A stretch of DNA of 64,000 bases from Suillus spraguei (GCA_016800925.1 JABCPU010000045.1:208448-272447); one strand, 5' to 3'. Shown: positions 22,518 to 34,716, counted from the first letter of the stretch. Translations and numbers: made by a program. Notes: generated from the sequence alone by a model not told the origin.

Positions 22518-23249
22518 ATGGGACAGCAAATTTCATCGGATGATAGTGCTCGCACGCGAATTTTATCAGAAGATACACCCAGTCAACGATCTGGTTCTGT
22601 CCTGGAATCTATGCTTGACTCTGTCAACGCGAGCGAGCCTGCCTCATCAGCCAGCTCTCAGTCACACATCTCGAGCCAGACAGTCTGCAAACAATCTCCG
22701 CCTCGCAAATTCCGAGAAGTTATCAACGAGGTCACTGCTCCCCTGACACTGAGTCTAGTGCTCGAGAATAAGGGTAATGTTGCTCGTGATCATCTGGCAT
22801 CAGAGCGAACCTATCTTGCCTATGTTCGTACCAGTCTCGCGTGCGCAAGTGCTGGAGTAGGTGAGACTGTGACTTGTGTATCTCCGTGCCCGTAACAACT
22901 ACTTACAAGCAGAGGCGAATTAACAGCTCTTGTACAACTGTTCACGCTTTCCAATTCTACAAACGCACACATCCATGATCAAGGAGGGATTGACCCACAG
23001 CGTTTTTCTCGACCACTTGGCGCCACGATGGTGCTTCTAGGTTTGTTCATCCTAGCTTATGGTGAGTCCTATAATTCTATCGGTGCCTTATACATCCTCA
23101 TCAGTCGTAGGCCTCGTGCGCTATTTCATGACCCAGGCAGCCCTCGTACGGGTTTCTTCCCGGCGGCACGCAATTCTATTGTTGTCGTGGCATTTGCCCT
23201 TGGAGCCGTCGTTGTCATCGTTTTTGGGGTGTTAGTAGCTGAAACTTGA
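22518..23249 (+). CDS. DUF202 (YidH-like) small membrane protein
   Basis: Fungal DUF202 proteins have three membrane helices and resemble the membrane part of VTC polyphosphate-synthase subunits; function of the solo form is not established. The chosen start gives MGQQISSDDSART, then a Ser-rich disordered N-terminus. The DUF202 signature follows: RDHLASERTYLAYVRTSLA with helix 1 (22780-22860). An intron (GTGAGA..TAACAG) leads to ALVQLFT and helix 2 (ATMVLLGLFILAY). A second intron (GTGAGT..CATCAG) leads to VGLVRYFMTQAALVRG, then FFPAARNSIVVVAFALGAVVVI (split here only for length as helix 3 of 22 residues) and stop. Between VRG and FFPA the frame slips by one at GGG 23150-23152, where a fourth G would restore it. 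See findings. Confidence 0.8.
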
Positions 23250-23771
23250 GGCTAGAATTCTTCTGTCTCTTGTTCACACCTGGTTTGTCAAGCACACAAA
23301 TTCTACCGTCCGAAGGGTAGCACAGAGTCGGCAGAACCTGAAGAGTTCGTCGCTGCACCCAGGATTTAAAAGCTGGCTGAGAAAACTGTAATCTTCTCGT
23401 TGCAGTTAGAAGTTGATCTTTACGTATCTGATGATATATCTGGAACTGGTTCTACCACGCATTTGGCGAGAGATGCCATTAATTACCGAACTGACTTTAA
23501 GTACTATCGGTTACCACCAGTTCGCTCATCTGTGCAGTCACAAGATAGCTATGTGATTTCGCAGCTACATGCTGCGAATGTGACAAAAAAAAACCTTTTA
23601 TCACAGTCGTTTGACTGTTACTTGGTGATGTCATCTGGATCCGTACCACAGCACCAGACCAGACTGAACTCCAATATGACACCATTACACCTCAACATGA
23701 TTTAGTGAACGCTTAGTCCGAGCCGCAGCGTCAGGTTTTATGAACACAACCGTAGAACTGTATTCTCCACA
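23250..23771. other. Intergenic stretch downstream of DUF202
   Basis: Contains the 3' flank of the DUF202 gene and the upstream region of the small hypothetical gene. ORFs at 23400-23705 are unsupported and no repeats are evident. Confidence 0.4.
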
Positions 23772-24274
23772 ATGCCAAAATCTGTTCTCTCCTCGATCTC
23801 TGATACCATCACTCTTCTTCTGAATACCCCAATCGTGCCTCCGCTGTCCAAACAAACAAAGGACGTTGTGCTCACCGAGTTGCCTCATTCGACTCCTCTA
23901 CGACGTGCGGAAGCACTGGAGCTGGAGAGATCTCGTAGCGTAGATTTGGCCGCTGGAGACATGTGTCCGCAGGTAGGCAATTTAAGATGGCTCTGCGAAT
24001 CATCTAACAGCCTGGGCAGAGGATGTCAGACGAAACTGGACGTACAAGTACCCAGAGTCGCGGAAGTAGTGATCAGTCTGTAAGAGACGACCTGCCTACT
24101 GGGATGGTGGAGCCAGTCGCACATCAATTGTCCAGGCCGTCATCGTATATACAGGCAAGTATGACTATACACTTAAATTCCTCAGTTTTGACCATGCATG
24201 ATCAGCAAGAATTAGAGCCCGTCCTACATCTAGTACTGGATGGTGATCACGCAACGAGTCGGGCAGAAACGTAG
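23772..24274 (+). CDS. Small hypothetical protein, two exons
   Basis: Tentative gene. Exon 1 (23772 to about 23971) encodes MPKSVLSSISDTITLL and ends at MCPQ. A canonical 47-nt intron (GTAGGC..GGGCAG, about 23973-24019) joins phase 0 to RMSDETGRTSTQSRGSSDQ, and the frame stays open to the stop at 24274. The predicted product, about 150 residues, is hydrophilic, Ser/Thr-rich and leucine-poor, with no recognised domain. The splice fits well but no family resemblance backs it. It could be spurious. Confidence 0.4.
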
Positions 24275-24439
24275 TTCAGGTTTGCAGGCTGACATTGACG
24301 CTTTAAATTGGTTGCATGCTCCCCAAGGGTAATTATATAGCTGGAACTACTAGTAACGGTACAGCAAGTCTAGTTGAATCAATTTTAGCTATTCAATCAA
24401 TCGTATAATACAAACACGCTATGATCCACCAAACTCCTA

Positions 24440-25860
24440 TCATTGTAAATCCAAATTTCCATGCGTAAAGAATGTAACGCGTATCACTTCTTGGACACCC
24501 TCAAGAACACCAACCCAGTTGTGAGAACCAATAGAAGTTTTGAGTAGGGTGATTCGTTCTCCAAAATTATCGAACTGATCCATTGACCCGAAGTTGGGAA
24601 TAACGGTACGAGTCAGTAAGGACTCTCGCGTTTCCCTTCGTGTGACCAGTTGAGCATGGTACTCGCTCCACTGCTGTGTTGACCATGACTCTTGGCTTTC
24701 TGGCGGAGAGTACACGGGAGGGAGATATGGTTCCAAGAGAGCATCGAATAGAGTGTCAGAGTGGGTGTGGGAAATATCCCAATCATTCTCTGCGTGCAGT
24801 ATCAATACTGGTACCTTGAGTTTCTGGACATAAATTGGTTAGGTACAGATAACCTAGAAACAGAACATTTACATACCGCTATCACCGACAACGTGTCAAA
24901 CTTGTGCACGAGAAAGCTCTTATAAATATCTTTGAGACGCCTAAAGTCAGAGTATGTTGGCATTTGGTGATGTTTGCCAGGCTTACCGGCCGCTCGAGGT
25001 ATCATGTTGATGGGTAACATGACAGGAAACAAACCGAAAATATTATAGGTATCTATCAGGGTATAGAGCGAGGAGAAAGGAGACATAAGAACGGTCCCTC
25101 TGAATTTGACGCCATCTTCGGAGAGGCTGGCAGAGAGGTTGGACGCCACTGCAGTTCCCAAGCTGTGACCTACTATAAGGACATCGTGCGGTGAAGCACC
25201 TTGCGCGATCAGCCAATCCCATGCAGCTTTGGCATCAAGTGACAAGCCATCCTCTGTAGGTGTACCTGGACTATCCCCGAATCCACGATAATCTATTGCT
25301 AGGACATTTACGTCCAGGCGCGAGGTAAACCCAGAATATAGGTGAACGCGCAAGCTTACAGCCCGCGTAGCAGCATTGCCGTGGAAAAAGAGCACAGTTG
25401 GACGCTGTACCACAGCCTCTAAATGTGTAATTGTGCGGCAGATGGAGGCGGTGGAAAGGACAAGTTGTGATATATGGTATCTGAGATTATGAACCATGCG
25501 CCGACAGTGTGATTGTCTGCGGTCTGAATCTTGATGTTTGCCACTTTCCCAGCTAATGTATCCATAATCAATCTAGCGAGTTCAAAAGAACTGGACGCAA
25601 TGGAGTAAAACGTACGTGCAAGACCATGCCTTTCTGGTGCATCAAAATGTGCGTTCCAAGGTAGCTTCAAGGCGTTCATGTACAAGATACTTAGTTACGC
25701 CTCGAGCTCCACATGCGCAGTCGCAAAGGATAAATGATTGGACTTACTGGGACTGGAACCAGGGCACTGCTAAAAGAATGACTGCCCCAACGTAGAGAAA
25801 CCCGAGAACCGCAAAAACTTTTCTAAGCCGTGGAAACAAGCCACCCTTGTCTGGCTGCAT
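24440..25860 (-). CDS. ABHD12/BEM46-type alpha/beta hydrolase, membrane-anchored
   Basis: Serine hydrolase of the ABHD12/Bem46 group; the family includes lysophospholipid and acylglycerol hydrolases at the ER or plasma membrane. Start at 25860: a short basic N-terminus then one membrane helix (VFAVLGFLYVGAVILLAV). After the first intron comes ILYMNALKLPWNAHFDAPERHGLA, typical of this family (25690-25615), then VGAWFI near 25500. The catalytic core is VLFFHGNAATRA (oxyanion loop, about 25380), LAIDYRGFGDS, and the nucleophile elbow VGHSLGTA (GHSLG Ser, about 25165). The last exon has VPVLILHAENDWDI (catalytic Asp region) and a terminal GSHNW, the likely catalytic His. One frame slip sits at 25421-25423 (AAA on the plus strand; TTT in the gene), just before EAVVQRPT. 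One more base would restore the frame. Confidence 0.85.
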
Positions 25861-28615
25861 GATGGATATAATTGAAGAAGTACTGCTGGTCGCAAGCGGT
25901 CGAGGACTTATCTATTATTATTTTATTTTTTTTTTTTAATCAGTGTTTATTGTCCGTTGGGCTATGCCCTATGGTAGACAAAACCTACAGGTATGTACTT
26001 GTTCGTATGTATTAATTATCAAGAATATTTTTGTGATGCGCGATCATTGGTCCAGGTGTGAAACGAGGACTGGTAAGGCCAGCTAAAGGCGATAGGGGTT
26101 TATGGGCTCATTCTTCTTCTTTGTCGTCTGCAGGGGTGTAACATCTCCAAAGATTTGTTCCAGTCGGTTTTATCTATTATCTAATACATTCAAATCCTGT
26201 TTGTGCGGAGCTCAAATATAAGTTGTGTAATAATCATAACTTCAAGTTGGTCTCGGAAGTATATTCGATGAAGAATCTATGTTGTTACTACTTCCACCAT
26301 CTTCGCTCGATCATCTTCTGCGCAAACACTCCAACTCGCTGGGGACGATTTACTCCTTGGTTCATGCACTCCTTAATGAAACCTTAGCCTTGGGGCGGTT
26401 AGACTGGTATTCGTGTCCGCACACGCTCATTGGCACGATCCAATATTAGTGCCCTCAAGATCTTAACTTTTCTCCACGATAATTTTAGTCAGTCTCTCCG
26501 CCATTGGAAAAAACTGCATGTTGCAGGGGGAGTTATGCAATATCCAAAATATCCTTCAGTGAGAAAGTATAGAGTATGAACTGAACAATGCAGGTCACGA
26601 CTACAGACTCAGAAGTGGATATTCAAGATGCTCCTCACCCTGGAATTTGCACACACTCGTATTCAATCGTGTAAACATTCAGGGACATCAACAAACCCTA
26701 GCGTAGGTTACGCACTCTTACAACCCAACTCGGACCCTGTCCGCTGCACGATGATTATTTCGTAATGCGTCGTCGCAATCTAGGATGTGGACTGCGACCA
26801 TTATTCTTCTGTGAAAGCTTCTCCGTTTACTCATGGTCCACATACTATCTAAGTATTCTGTCTGTGTCAGTTCTCGTGTTCTCTTCTATGATCATATCGT
26901 TGATCCCTTTTACAACTACCCCCCGTCAGATAGCTCTTTCAAGTGATCTGCGCCGGTCTCTACTAAGTTAGGCAAGTAAACGCCGCAAAACAAGTAGCAT
27001 TGTACTCATGGGGTTGACTTTGGTGTTTCAGATATCGGTTCTACTGATTATCCACTTCTTCGGATCAGCTGTAGGCATTCATACAACCCACTTCATCTTC
27101 ACGACAGGGCCGCATCTCATACTAATTCGTCGACTCTCGAGGACTAGTTTATCCCAGTATTTCTGTTGAAGACACATGCTCGGCTGAAACATTATCAAAT
27201 GCAGGGAAATACAAAGAAGTGATTTTTCAAATTCGTGCTTCAAGACAAAATATCTGACTTACCTACGTGCAGTGGTAATATCGAGCATTGATTTGGAAAT
27301 ATAGAATGGTCGAAAGGGAATCACGGTACCTTTACGATGACCATCCAGACGAGTATGCCTGGAATGCCGTTATTCAATTGAAAGTTATGAACAACTCGAG
27401 TGCTACCGAACCCGAGGGGGTTGATAAATCCTTAGTAGAGGGAGCTATTTATGTCCGCCCCACATGGATGGCTCGTAGAACGAATCGCACTTGACAATCA
27501 GGTACGTAATCTTTATGTCGATTCTTAAGCTTAGAATGCAGAATGCAACGCATTTCATTGCGCCGTACACATCACTATCTTTGAGAAGACATCTTGCCAC
27601 TGTTCCGCTCGCCGCAAGGTTCATACATTTTTCTTTTCGTTGCATCAATTTTATATTGACTGGAAGCATCTTTAAGAATGATCAGGGAAAACCTACAGAG
27701 CACAAGCATTGTTTCCTGTGAACCACACCCTGAGACTATCCACACTGCCGAAGAGAAGCCTTGTCTCAAACAATTTACAAATTCTTCTCAGAGTTCCTCC
27801 TTCGCGGTCTCCATCTAGCAATAAAGCAACGCTAGATGTATCCCCAGGAACCAAAAGGATCGCCAGACAGACAAAAAAGGTTTACCAAGAAGGACGGGAC
27901 GCGCACCACACTAGTATCGATCTTCGCATGGGTATGTACTATGTTCACACATTCGGAGAAGACTCATCGAACGCGCTCTGTGTCCGACGGATCGTTCTCT
28001 CCGCTTGCGTCTTCTCAGTACAGTCGGCGTGGCGACGGAAAACACCGTCTCTTGGTACAGACGCGAAGAAGTTCAAGTTTTGCATTCCTATGAAGTCCGC
28101 CAATGACACATCACAAGTTAGAGGCAAAACTGCTGTTGGGCCAAGCTCTCCCACACTTCTTGCAGTTGCAGCTGAAGGGATGCGTCCTCGAGGATCCAGA
28201 AAAAACGCCAACTTAGATTGGCGTGCGGTTCTATGCAGATGTCCGATCAGGGATTAAGTAGGGCATCTGAAACCACATTTCCAGCATCTGAGATCCTTGT
28301 TTGATCCCGATAGCGAATTCCTGTAATGACCGCACATACGTGTTGGGGTTGGAGCGATACTAGGAGACTGGATAAGGTGAGTCGATTGCAGCCAAGACTT
28401 TCTTACACTATAATGTCCGCGTCCCATTTAGTTGGTCGCAGTGCCACGTAAGTAGTAGAATGTAATCTTCACCCCAAATTATCTTTTAGTTCCATTTAGT
28501 ACTTCGACTTAGTACTTAATACTTATGTTTAAAGTATCATGTAATTCATAATTTCCCTAATTTCTTCGGCGTTTAACAGTTCTTGTTTCCACCTCTGACT
28601 TTGCACAGATACCAA
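25861..28615. other. Long gene-poor stretch
   Basis: Begins with a T-rich tract (about 25915-25938). Several ORFs of 60-180 codons exist (26765-26971, 27288-27494, 27709-28257 plus and 27945-28211 minus), but none shows a recognisable motif, consistent introns or membrane pattern. Strong frames on both strands at 27830-28260 argue that these are chance. No inverted or tandem repeats of note were found. The right end holds the promoter of the BOR1-type gene. Confidence 0.45.
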
Positions 28616-30750
28616 ATGCCCGTGAAGGTTCAGCCTACAGAAAAACAAGCAAAAGAGTCACCTGGATCGAGTACCCTTTTGCAAGATGCTGCTGCAACTC
28701 GTCGACCTCGTTCGTTCGTTCGTAAACTTGGAGCCGGCATCATATCAGACGTCCGCGCTCGCGCTCCTTGGTATTTTAGTGACTGGACAGATGCATGGAA
28801 TTATCGAGTCCTTCCCGCAACTGCCCTCATTTTCTTTGCAAAGTACGTCAGTGAACTCGATGCACCATGGATGCGTTCTCACACACGACGTAATAGTGTT
28901 CTACCCGGCATAGCATTTTCGCTAGACCTAATAGAGACGACCCAGCAATACACAGTTGCCGAGGTCCTTATATCCTCCTTCATGGCTGCGTTTGTGTTTT
29001 CCGTGTTCGGCGCGCAGCCACTTACAATCGCGGGTGTCACTGGTATGTAAATATTAGCGTCTATCACGACGTGACAATGTCCCGTCGTAGATCCCGGGCT
29101 ACTCGTAGTTGACTATTTAAATATTTAGGACCAATCACGGTTTTTAACAAGACGATATATGACATCATCAACAACCAGCCCGATGCACCAGATTATCTGC
29201 ATTTTGTGGGTTGGGTTTACTGTTGGGCTGCAATCATCCATTGGGTAACGGCCATTTTGAATTGTGGGCAACCTTTCCTCTTCAACGACTTCCCACTTAT
29301 ATTTAATTTTGTTTCTGAAGGGTGTAATTTTCTGAAATACGTCACTCTCTTCTCTTGCGACACTTTTGGCTTTTATATCTCCTGGGTGTACCTCCAATAC
29401 GGAGTGCAAGTGATCACTCGACAATTCAATGGGGATTTCGAAGGTGCTTTGGTGGGTATTATCCTTGCTCTCCTGATGCTCGTGACGTCATTCTTGTTTC
29501 AACGCCTTTCGGAGACCACGTTGTTCCACCGTCATATCCGCCGTTTCTTCTCGGATTATGGAATGCCCATTTCCCTTATTGCGACTTCAAGCATGGCATA
29601 CTGGGGTCGTTTTAATACTTCTGATCCTACCACGTTACCAGTAGGCGGCGCCTTCCAGGCTGCTAATGGAAGGGTGTGGCTTGTCAAATTCTGGGAGCTG
29701 GATGGGAAATGGATCGGCATCGCGCTTCCCTTCGGCATAATCCTTTGGATCTTGTTCTTCTTTGATCACAATGTCTCGGTATGTCCCGCGACTTGCCTAT
29801 CGACATTCAGGCTCATTACTTGATAGTCCTTGATAGCTCAGGGTTCGCAGTTTCCTTTACGCAAGCCACCCGGTTTTCACTACGACTTCTTCCTTCTCGG
29901 CATCACAACATTCATAGCGGGACTCATTGGGGTACCTGCACCCAACGGACTTATACCTCAGGCACCTATCCATACCGCCTCGTTGCTCGTTATGGGAAAA
30001 CCTCTCCAGAAAGATATAGATGAAGAAGTGCAGATCACCAAACCATCTTCGCAATCTGGCAATGATTCCAACAATGCAGTTATAAGAATGGAAAAACGAT
30101 TTGACTATTCCATCAGCCAGCAAGAAGCCCCTATTGCCGTTGTCGAGCAACGAGTTTCCAATCTTGCCCAAGGTTCACTATGCCTTGTGCTACTTACCGG
30201 CCCATTTCTGCATGTACTGGGTCTCGTCCCGAGAGGTGTGCTGGCTGGCCTATTGTAAGGTTATCTATCCACTGTCATTTGATTCCGCTGATCATCAAGT
30301 AGCTGGTTCATGGGCGCGAATGCGCTGAAGGGTAACGGAGTCACCACCAAACTCCTGTACTTCATAAGTGACAAGACCCTTATCTCACCTGATGACCCAC
30401 TGCACAAAGTCAGGAAATCCGACTATTAATGTTTGTGGCTATCCAACTTGTGGCCTTCGGCGCAACCTTCGTGGTTACTCAGTCCATTGGTAAATCATTT
30501 GTCATCTATAGGTTACAACTTTGCCTGATCTTGGAGCAGCTGCTATCGGCTTTCCGATCATAATTTTACTTCTTGTTCCTCTCCGAACCTACGTGATTCC
30601 GCGGCTCCCCTTCACCCAAGAGGAACTTTCTATCCTCGATGGCCCCACAGCCTCTCCATTTGTGAGTTCGTCATTCTTACGCCCGCTCGAAAGCTCATGT
30701 GCTCGACGCAGACGATGGAATCTGTTGGTGGATCTCTACACGCCACTTGA
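28616..30750 (+). CDS. BOR1: BOR1-type borate/bicarbonate transporter (SLC4-like)
   Basis: Plasma-membrane anion transporter of the HCO3-transporter family, related to yeast Bor1, which exports borate. Start at 28616 (MPVKVQPTEK), with the SDWTDAWN...ALIFF entrance. In-frame introns of about 54 nt at 28840-28893 and about 29266-29320 restore NVLPGIAFSLDL and AILNWCNFLKYVTLFSC. Other hallmarks are FGAQPLTIAGVTGP (28998-29135), GFYISWVYLQYGVQVI, a long run of helices, FDHNVS (29763-29780), LRKPPGFHYDFFLLG and GVPAPNGLIPQAPIHT (about 29930-29980). ANALKGNGVTTKLLYF then DDPLHKVRKS, FGATFVVTQSI, AAIGFPIIILLLVPLRTYVI and a short last exon end at TGA 30748-30750. A frame slip occurs at CC 30419-30420, where one more C would give the usual KSRLLMF continuation. 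Without it the protein would lose its last two helices. Confidence 0.87.
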
Positions 30751-31325
30751 CCACTCTCTAACCGCTTATTGTTCTCGTGTTTGATGCTGAAATGTTGTAT
30801 TGTTTTCTAACGAAGTCCTGTTTATTATGGCAACATTGCCTCATCCGTGTAGGCAGTACGGATACTATGCATGCATTGTATCGTCTAGATGTACGTATAA
30901 AATGCGTCCTCGTTTCGTACCAGTTAAGGCATTAGAGTAATGAAAGCGCCAACCAACGGGGAGATGGGTGGATGGTACAACAGTACCTGCGGAAGCACAT
31001 AGGATATGGTGGGCCAAATGGACAATAAATCACGTGCACGCACAACTTTCACGCACGCACACACAAATCGCGCGCACACAAGCGGAAAAAATCGCATGTA
31101 GGACCCAGGTAGCACTATAGATTTTCATAGAGTCAAAGGCAAAATAAACTGTTGGGTAAAGACAGTCTAGGAGTAGCTGATTGTGTGTAAATGAGTTCCA
31201 AGTGAATGAGGTTACTATTGTAAAATGAGGAAAATGAATGAAAATCGATTGATAGTTTATTTCCTGTCCCAAGGGTTGTGCTTTGGTTTGACGAGCATAT
31301 TGAATCCTGAGCGGGATGATAAGAA

Positions 31326-31643
31326 TCATGAAGTGCTGCGAGACACCTGCAGACCCTGTGGAAGGCCGGAACCAAGGTCCTTGTGTGTGGCACCAGAAAC
31401 TGAGGCAGAAACATGATTAGTCGTCAAGGAATCAGTGGCAGTAACAGCAGCTGGAGTGGATGTGGAGGGTAGCAATTCACTGGGGGCACCAAAGTCACTG
31501 ATATGGTATGGTTCGTAGTCATCCTCATCCAGTGTTGTGTCCAAGTTTGAAGCCGGTTCTTCAGCAGACTGGATGCTGTTCTGTCCCAATGTCTTTGATT
31601 GCAGCTGCAATACACCATCAATATGAGTGTTTACTGCTGCCAC
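31326..31643 (-). CDS. Acidic Ser/Thr-rich ORF inside the TIR element
   Basis: 105 codons on the minus strand with phrases such as LDEDDYEPYHISDFGAP and ASVSGATHKDLGSGLPQG. Composition is biased and disordered, with no domain recognised and possibly missing exons. It faces away from the 32104-32745 ORF. It could be a piece of an element-encoded gene, a captured host exon or chance. Confidence 0.3.
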   Translation of the reverse strand: MAAVNTHIDGVLQLQSKTLGQNSIQSAEEPASNLDTTLDEDDYEPYHISDFGAPSELLPSTSTPAAVTATDSLTTNHVSASVSGATHKDLGSGLPQGLQVSRSTS

Positions 31644-32103
31644 ACCGTAGTCTGCTCATTGTCATTCTTTGGGGATGATGTTAGCGCGGGAACATCGAAA
31701 GCAACTGCCGCTGGGGTATGTGTTAGCTTGCCACTAATGTTGCAATTGTTAACAGACAGGACCTACATTCTATGCCCTCCCCATGGCCCAAATCTGACTC
31801 CTTGAAATCCATTTCCTCTCGCATGCATTCAATGAAATAGGTGTGAACATGCAAAACAATAAGCCGTGACAAAATTGTGACATGTCTCGCTGACGGTTTA
31901 TTAATCTATTTTCGTTGCCCCACACTGGTGTCCATCGGATGAGGGCTGCTCGGATGAAACTCCAATTGTACTGCATAACATTCCAGTGCTGATTTTGATT
32001 GTCTTCTCGATCATTTTTTTGGAAGGTATGTTATTTCAAGTGTTTCATAGTCATAGCTAAGTAGCTTGTAAAATTCATCAAAATTTCAAGAATTCAAGTT
32101 GAT

Positions 32104-32745
32104 GTGGACGAGCCTCTGAGTCTTACTCCCACTGCCAATGCCAGGGATAGCCGAGAATCTTTTTCCTTTCTCATCTCACTGCTTAAAATGGGTGCCGTAT
32201 TCGAAATCTATATCGCAAAGTCTCATGCCATCCACCACCTCGACACTCATCCAGATCTTGATTTAATAACAAAGCTCGAACTCTGCCACCATTTCCGAAT
32301 TATTTCTTGGCTTCCTCCGACATTCAAGGCACTCGTAACCCGACCCATTGAAAGCTTTGATCCATTAGGATTGGAACAAATTATCACTCATATCTTACAT
32401 GCTCTAATTCAAGTCAAATACCAGATTACAACTCACAGGCTAACTCTGGCAGCCGTGACACCTCCTGCAATAGCAGGATTTTCTTGCCTCACACCAGCAA
32501 CATCTGCCTTTGAATGCGAATCAGCTTGGAAGGAAGGGCCAGCTGAGATGTTGCATCATCCAGACATATTCTATGCAAGTTGTGATATCCTTGCTGAGCT
32601 TGTATCTGCTGATCTGTCACCCGTTTGCCAAGATTGCGGAGAGATGTCTGTTTTCAATGTCCAGGACAGCGGCAGTTTGCTTATGGAGGAAATTTTCGTT
32701 GACGAGATCCTTTTGGAATTAAAAACATGGTTGATAGATCAGTAG
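32104..32745 (+). CDS. BTB-like family C-terminal domain protein inside the TIR element
   Basis: 213 codons. The region KLELCHHFRIISWLPPTFKA, then LVTRPIESFDPLGLEQI, then LHALIQVKYQITTHRL, followed by a Cys- and Trp-containing segment (CESAWKEGPAEMLHHPD), follows the pattern of a large basidiomycete family. In that family a BTB-like domain is followed by a helical tail with an ALKF..WL.P.F..LV core. The BTB half itself is missing or very diverged in the first about 55 residues. The frame is open throughout with no introns. It lies inside the 31005-32876 inverted-repeat element, so it may be cargo. Family assignment is from pattern memory. Confidence 0.55.
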   Translation: MDEPLSLTPTANARDSRESFSFLISLLKMGAVFEIYIAKSHAIHHLDTHPDLDLITKLELCHHFRIISWLPPTFKALVTRPIESFDPLGLEQIITHILHALIQVKYQITTHRLTLAAVTPPAIAGFSCLTPATSAFECESAWKEGPAEMLHHPDIFYASCDILAELVSADLSPVCQDCGEMSVFNVQDSGSLLMEEIFVDEILLELKTWLIDQ

Positions 32746-32876
32746 TTCAAGTTTCTTTTAAATTTAATGCAATGTCATATGATTTGAAGGTTGAATGTCT
32801 CTGCGGTGGCGTGCGTGAAAGTTGTGCGTGCACGTGATTTATTTATTGTCCATTTGGCCCACCATACACAGGAGAG

Positions 32877-34716
32877 TGCGCGCGCATAGTCGAGGAGTTT
32901 GTATACATGTGGGTTCGTGCCATGGCCAGACTGATTATACCGTACCGTGCTCAACGCATGTAGATGCAAACGTTATCTAGATACGTCTCCGTCTGTCTAC
33001 ATGGCCAAAGGAGCGAGTGACCTTTCATTACCTTTCAGATTTGAGATCTTCATGTTTGTGCAGTCACCATAAGCGAACTGACCAAAGTGTCCAAGGGTGT
33101 TCCTATTCCCTTTCAACAAATTCATGTTGGCGTGCTAGCAACTCGTTCTCGATACGTGCTAAACATATCCGGTCAATACCATGCTATCCGATGCGTTCCG
33201 AATCACTGATGGGTTTTGGGAGTCTTAGGGCAAAACCCACGATCCTTCTTCATGCAACGTGTCTCGAAGTCGTCAGAACACCGCAGCTACACTTAACTGG
33301 ACAAAAAAAGTACTTCTTGTCCGCACGATTCCCAGGTAGGAGAAACGATAAGAACCTATCAAATTCGACTTGAATTCCAATATCTCTCATACACTGAAGT
33401 ACGAGAACTTGAGGTAAGAAGTGGGATAATTGTTTAGCGAAATCGAAGGCAACGTCCAGGACTCCGGGATGCTCGTAATGGACAGGGAATAATAAATCTT
33501 GAAGCATTTGGCTCGGCTATCCATCGGGTTGTAGGTTAAATACCTTACCACCATGATTGCCAAGCCGCAGCGTCGAGACGAACACAAACGACCTGCAAAT
33601 AAATGTGGTGCGCGAGTATTGGTAGATCAAGAATGACCGGCTTCCGTCTACTAGTATAAGGTCTGACCACAGGAGACTAGTCAGTGTATTATCTTGCATG
33701 GAATTTAATTCCTACCTTGCATCACACGTTTGAGTATCAAAATGGTTACATGCAACCACAAAGGGTCAAAAAAGGTGCCCGAGGACCGAAGGGCCGGGGC
33801 CGAGGGTCAGGCGGTTTCCTCTGTCGCCAAGGACAAGCTTCAAACATGACCCTCGGGAGGGATCTTGATGACTTTAAAAGATCAGTGTATCGGGCGCCGC
33901 CCAATCATGGGGACCTCAAAGTTGTTTCCTTGGTGAGGATGGAGAGATGATATGTCTTATTGGTCTTGCTGCTGGTTTCGTCGTCGGGACGCTGTCTAAT
34001 CGCGGTGAGAACTACGGCTGCTTGTTTGGAGTCTTAATCTATGTAGGAGGTTGAACACGACGGTGAGTTGGTGACCACTATTCGGAGACTCCCGGGTGAG
34101 GTTTTTACTCTGGCTATCTCGTATGTCCTAGCCAGAGCGACTGATACTATTCGAATATAGGCACAGTTCTAGGCACCACCCCAACGAAGCGGCACAATGG
34201 CCCGGGCATCATGACACAAATGCTCACATGGTCACCCCCTCTCGCGATAACATCTTCGTCGGAGTTTTCTCATTATCTGCGTTCCCCTATCAATACGAGC
34301 CGCGTGAGTAACCAGATAACTAAAGGAGTTAGAGGGGCTGACTCTTATAGGTTGTTGCTTCAGCTCGCACACACCAGCACCACCGTGACACACTAACAAT
34401 TGGGAATTAGAAACTGGCGCTCGTGCAGCTGCAATCACGCACTCTACATCACCAGTTTTTAACTACTGCAAGCTGGGGATCTGTCCATGGTGGCACCCGC
34501 TGTATTGCGTCTGGTTCCGTCGAGACTACACGATTGTGAGATTTTGACACATGGACCTGCGTCCTAGATGGACCTAGGCGCAAATAGTAATATCATACCC
34601 AAACGTTAACATGACACAAATTCGAAGTTATCATCGTTATCACGATGGTTTAAATGGCAGACTGGCAACACTATCCTGTTCCCCGGTGAGCACTCTTCCC
34701 AGATATCCACTGGCAG
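32877..34716. other. Gene-poor stretch
   Basis: No gene can be supported. The 33684-33950 plus-strand ORF contains a basic Gly/Arg patch, and the next 60 bases read LIGLAAGFVVGTL, a membrane-like phrase. No start, introns or family tie these together. No repeats of note were seen. The right end would hold the promoter of the phosphatase-like gene. Confidence 0.4.

Larger units (their letters stand above)
31005..32876. mobile_element. Terminal-inverted-repeat element, about 1.87 kb, with captured or cargo ORF
   Basis: Left arm 31005-31058 and right arm 32809-32876 are inverted copies of TATGGTGGGCCAAATGGAC, AATAAATCACGTGCACGCAC and AACTTTCACGCACGC. The only indel is a 4-bp AAAT expansion in the right arm. 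No exact target-site duplication is seen: the flanks are ACATAGGA on the left and CACAGGAG on the right. No transposase is present. Inside are a minus-strand acidic Ser/Thr ORF (31326-31643) and a plus-strand BTB-family-like ORF (32104-32745). It is a non-autonomous DNA transposon or an inverted duplication that encloses host-type coding sequence. Confidence 0.75.

Noticed and set aside
27709..28257. 182-codon plus-strand ORF
   Set aside because: No recognised motif, with overlapping open frames on both strands; composition looks like chance.
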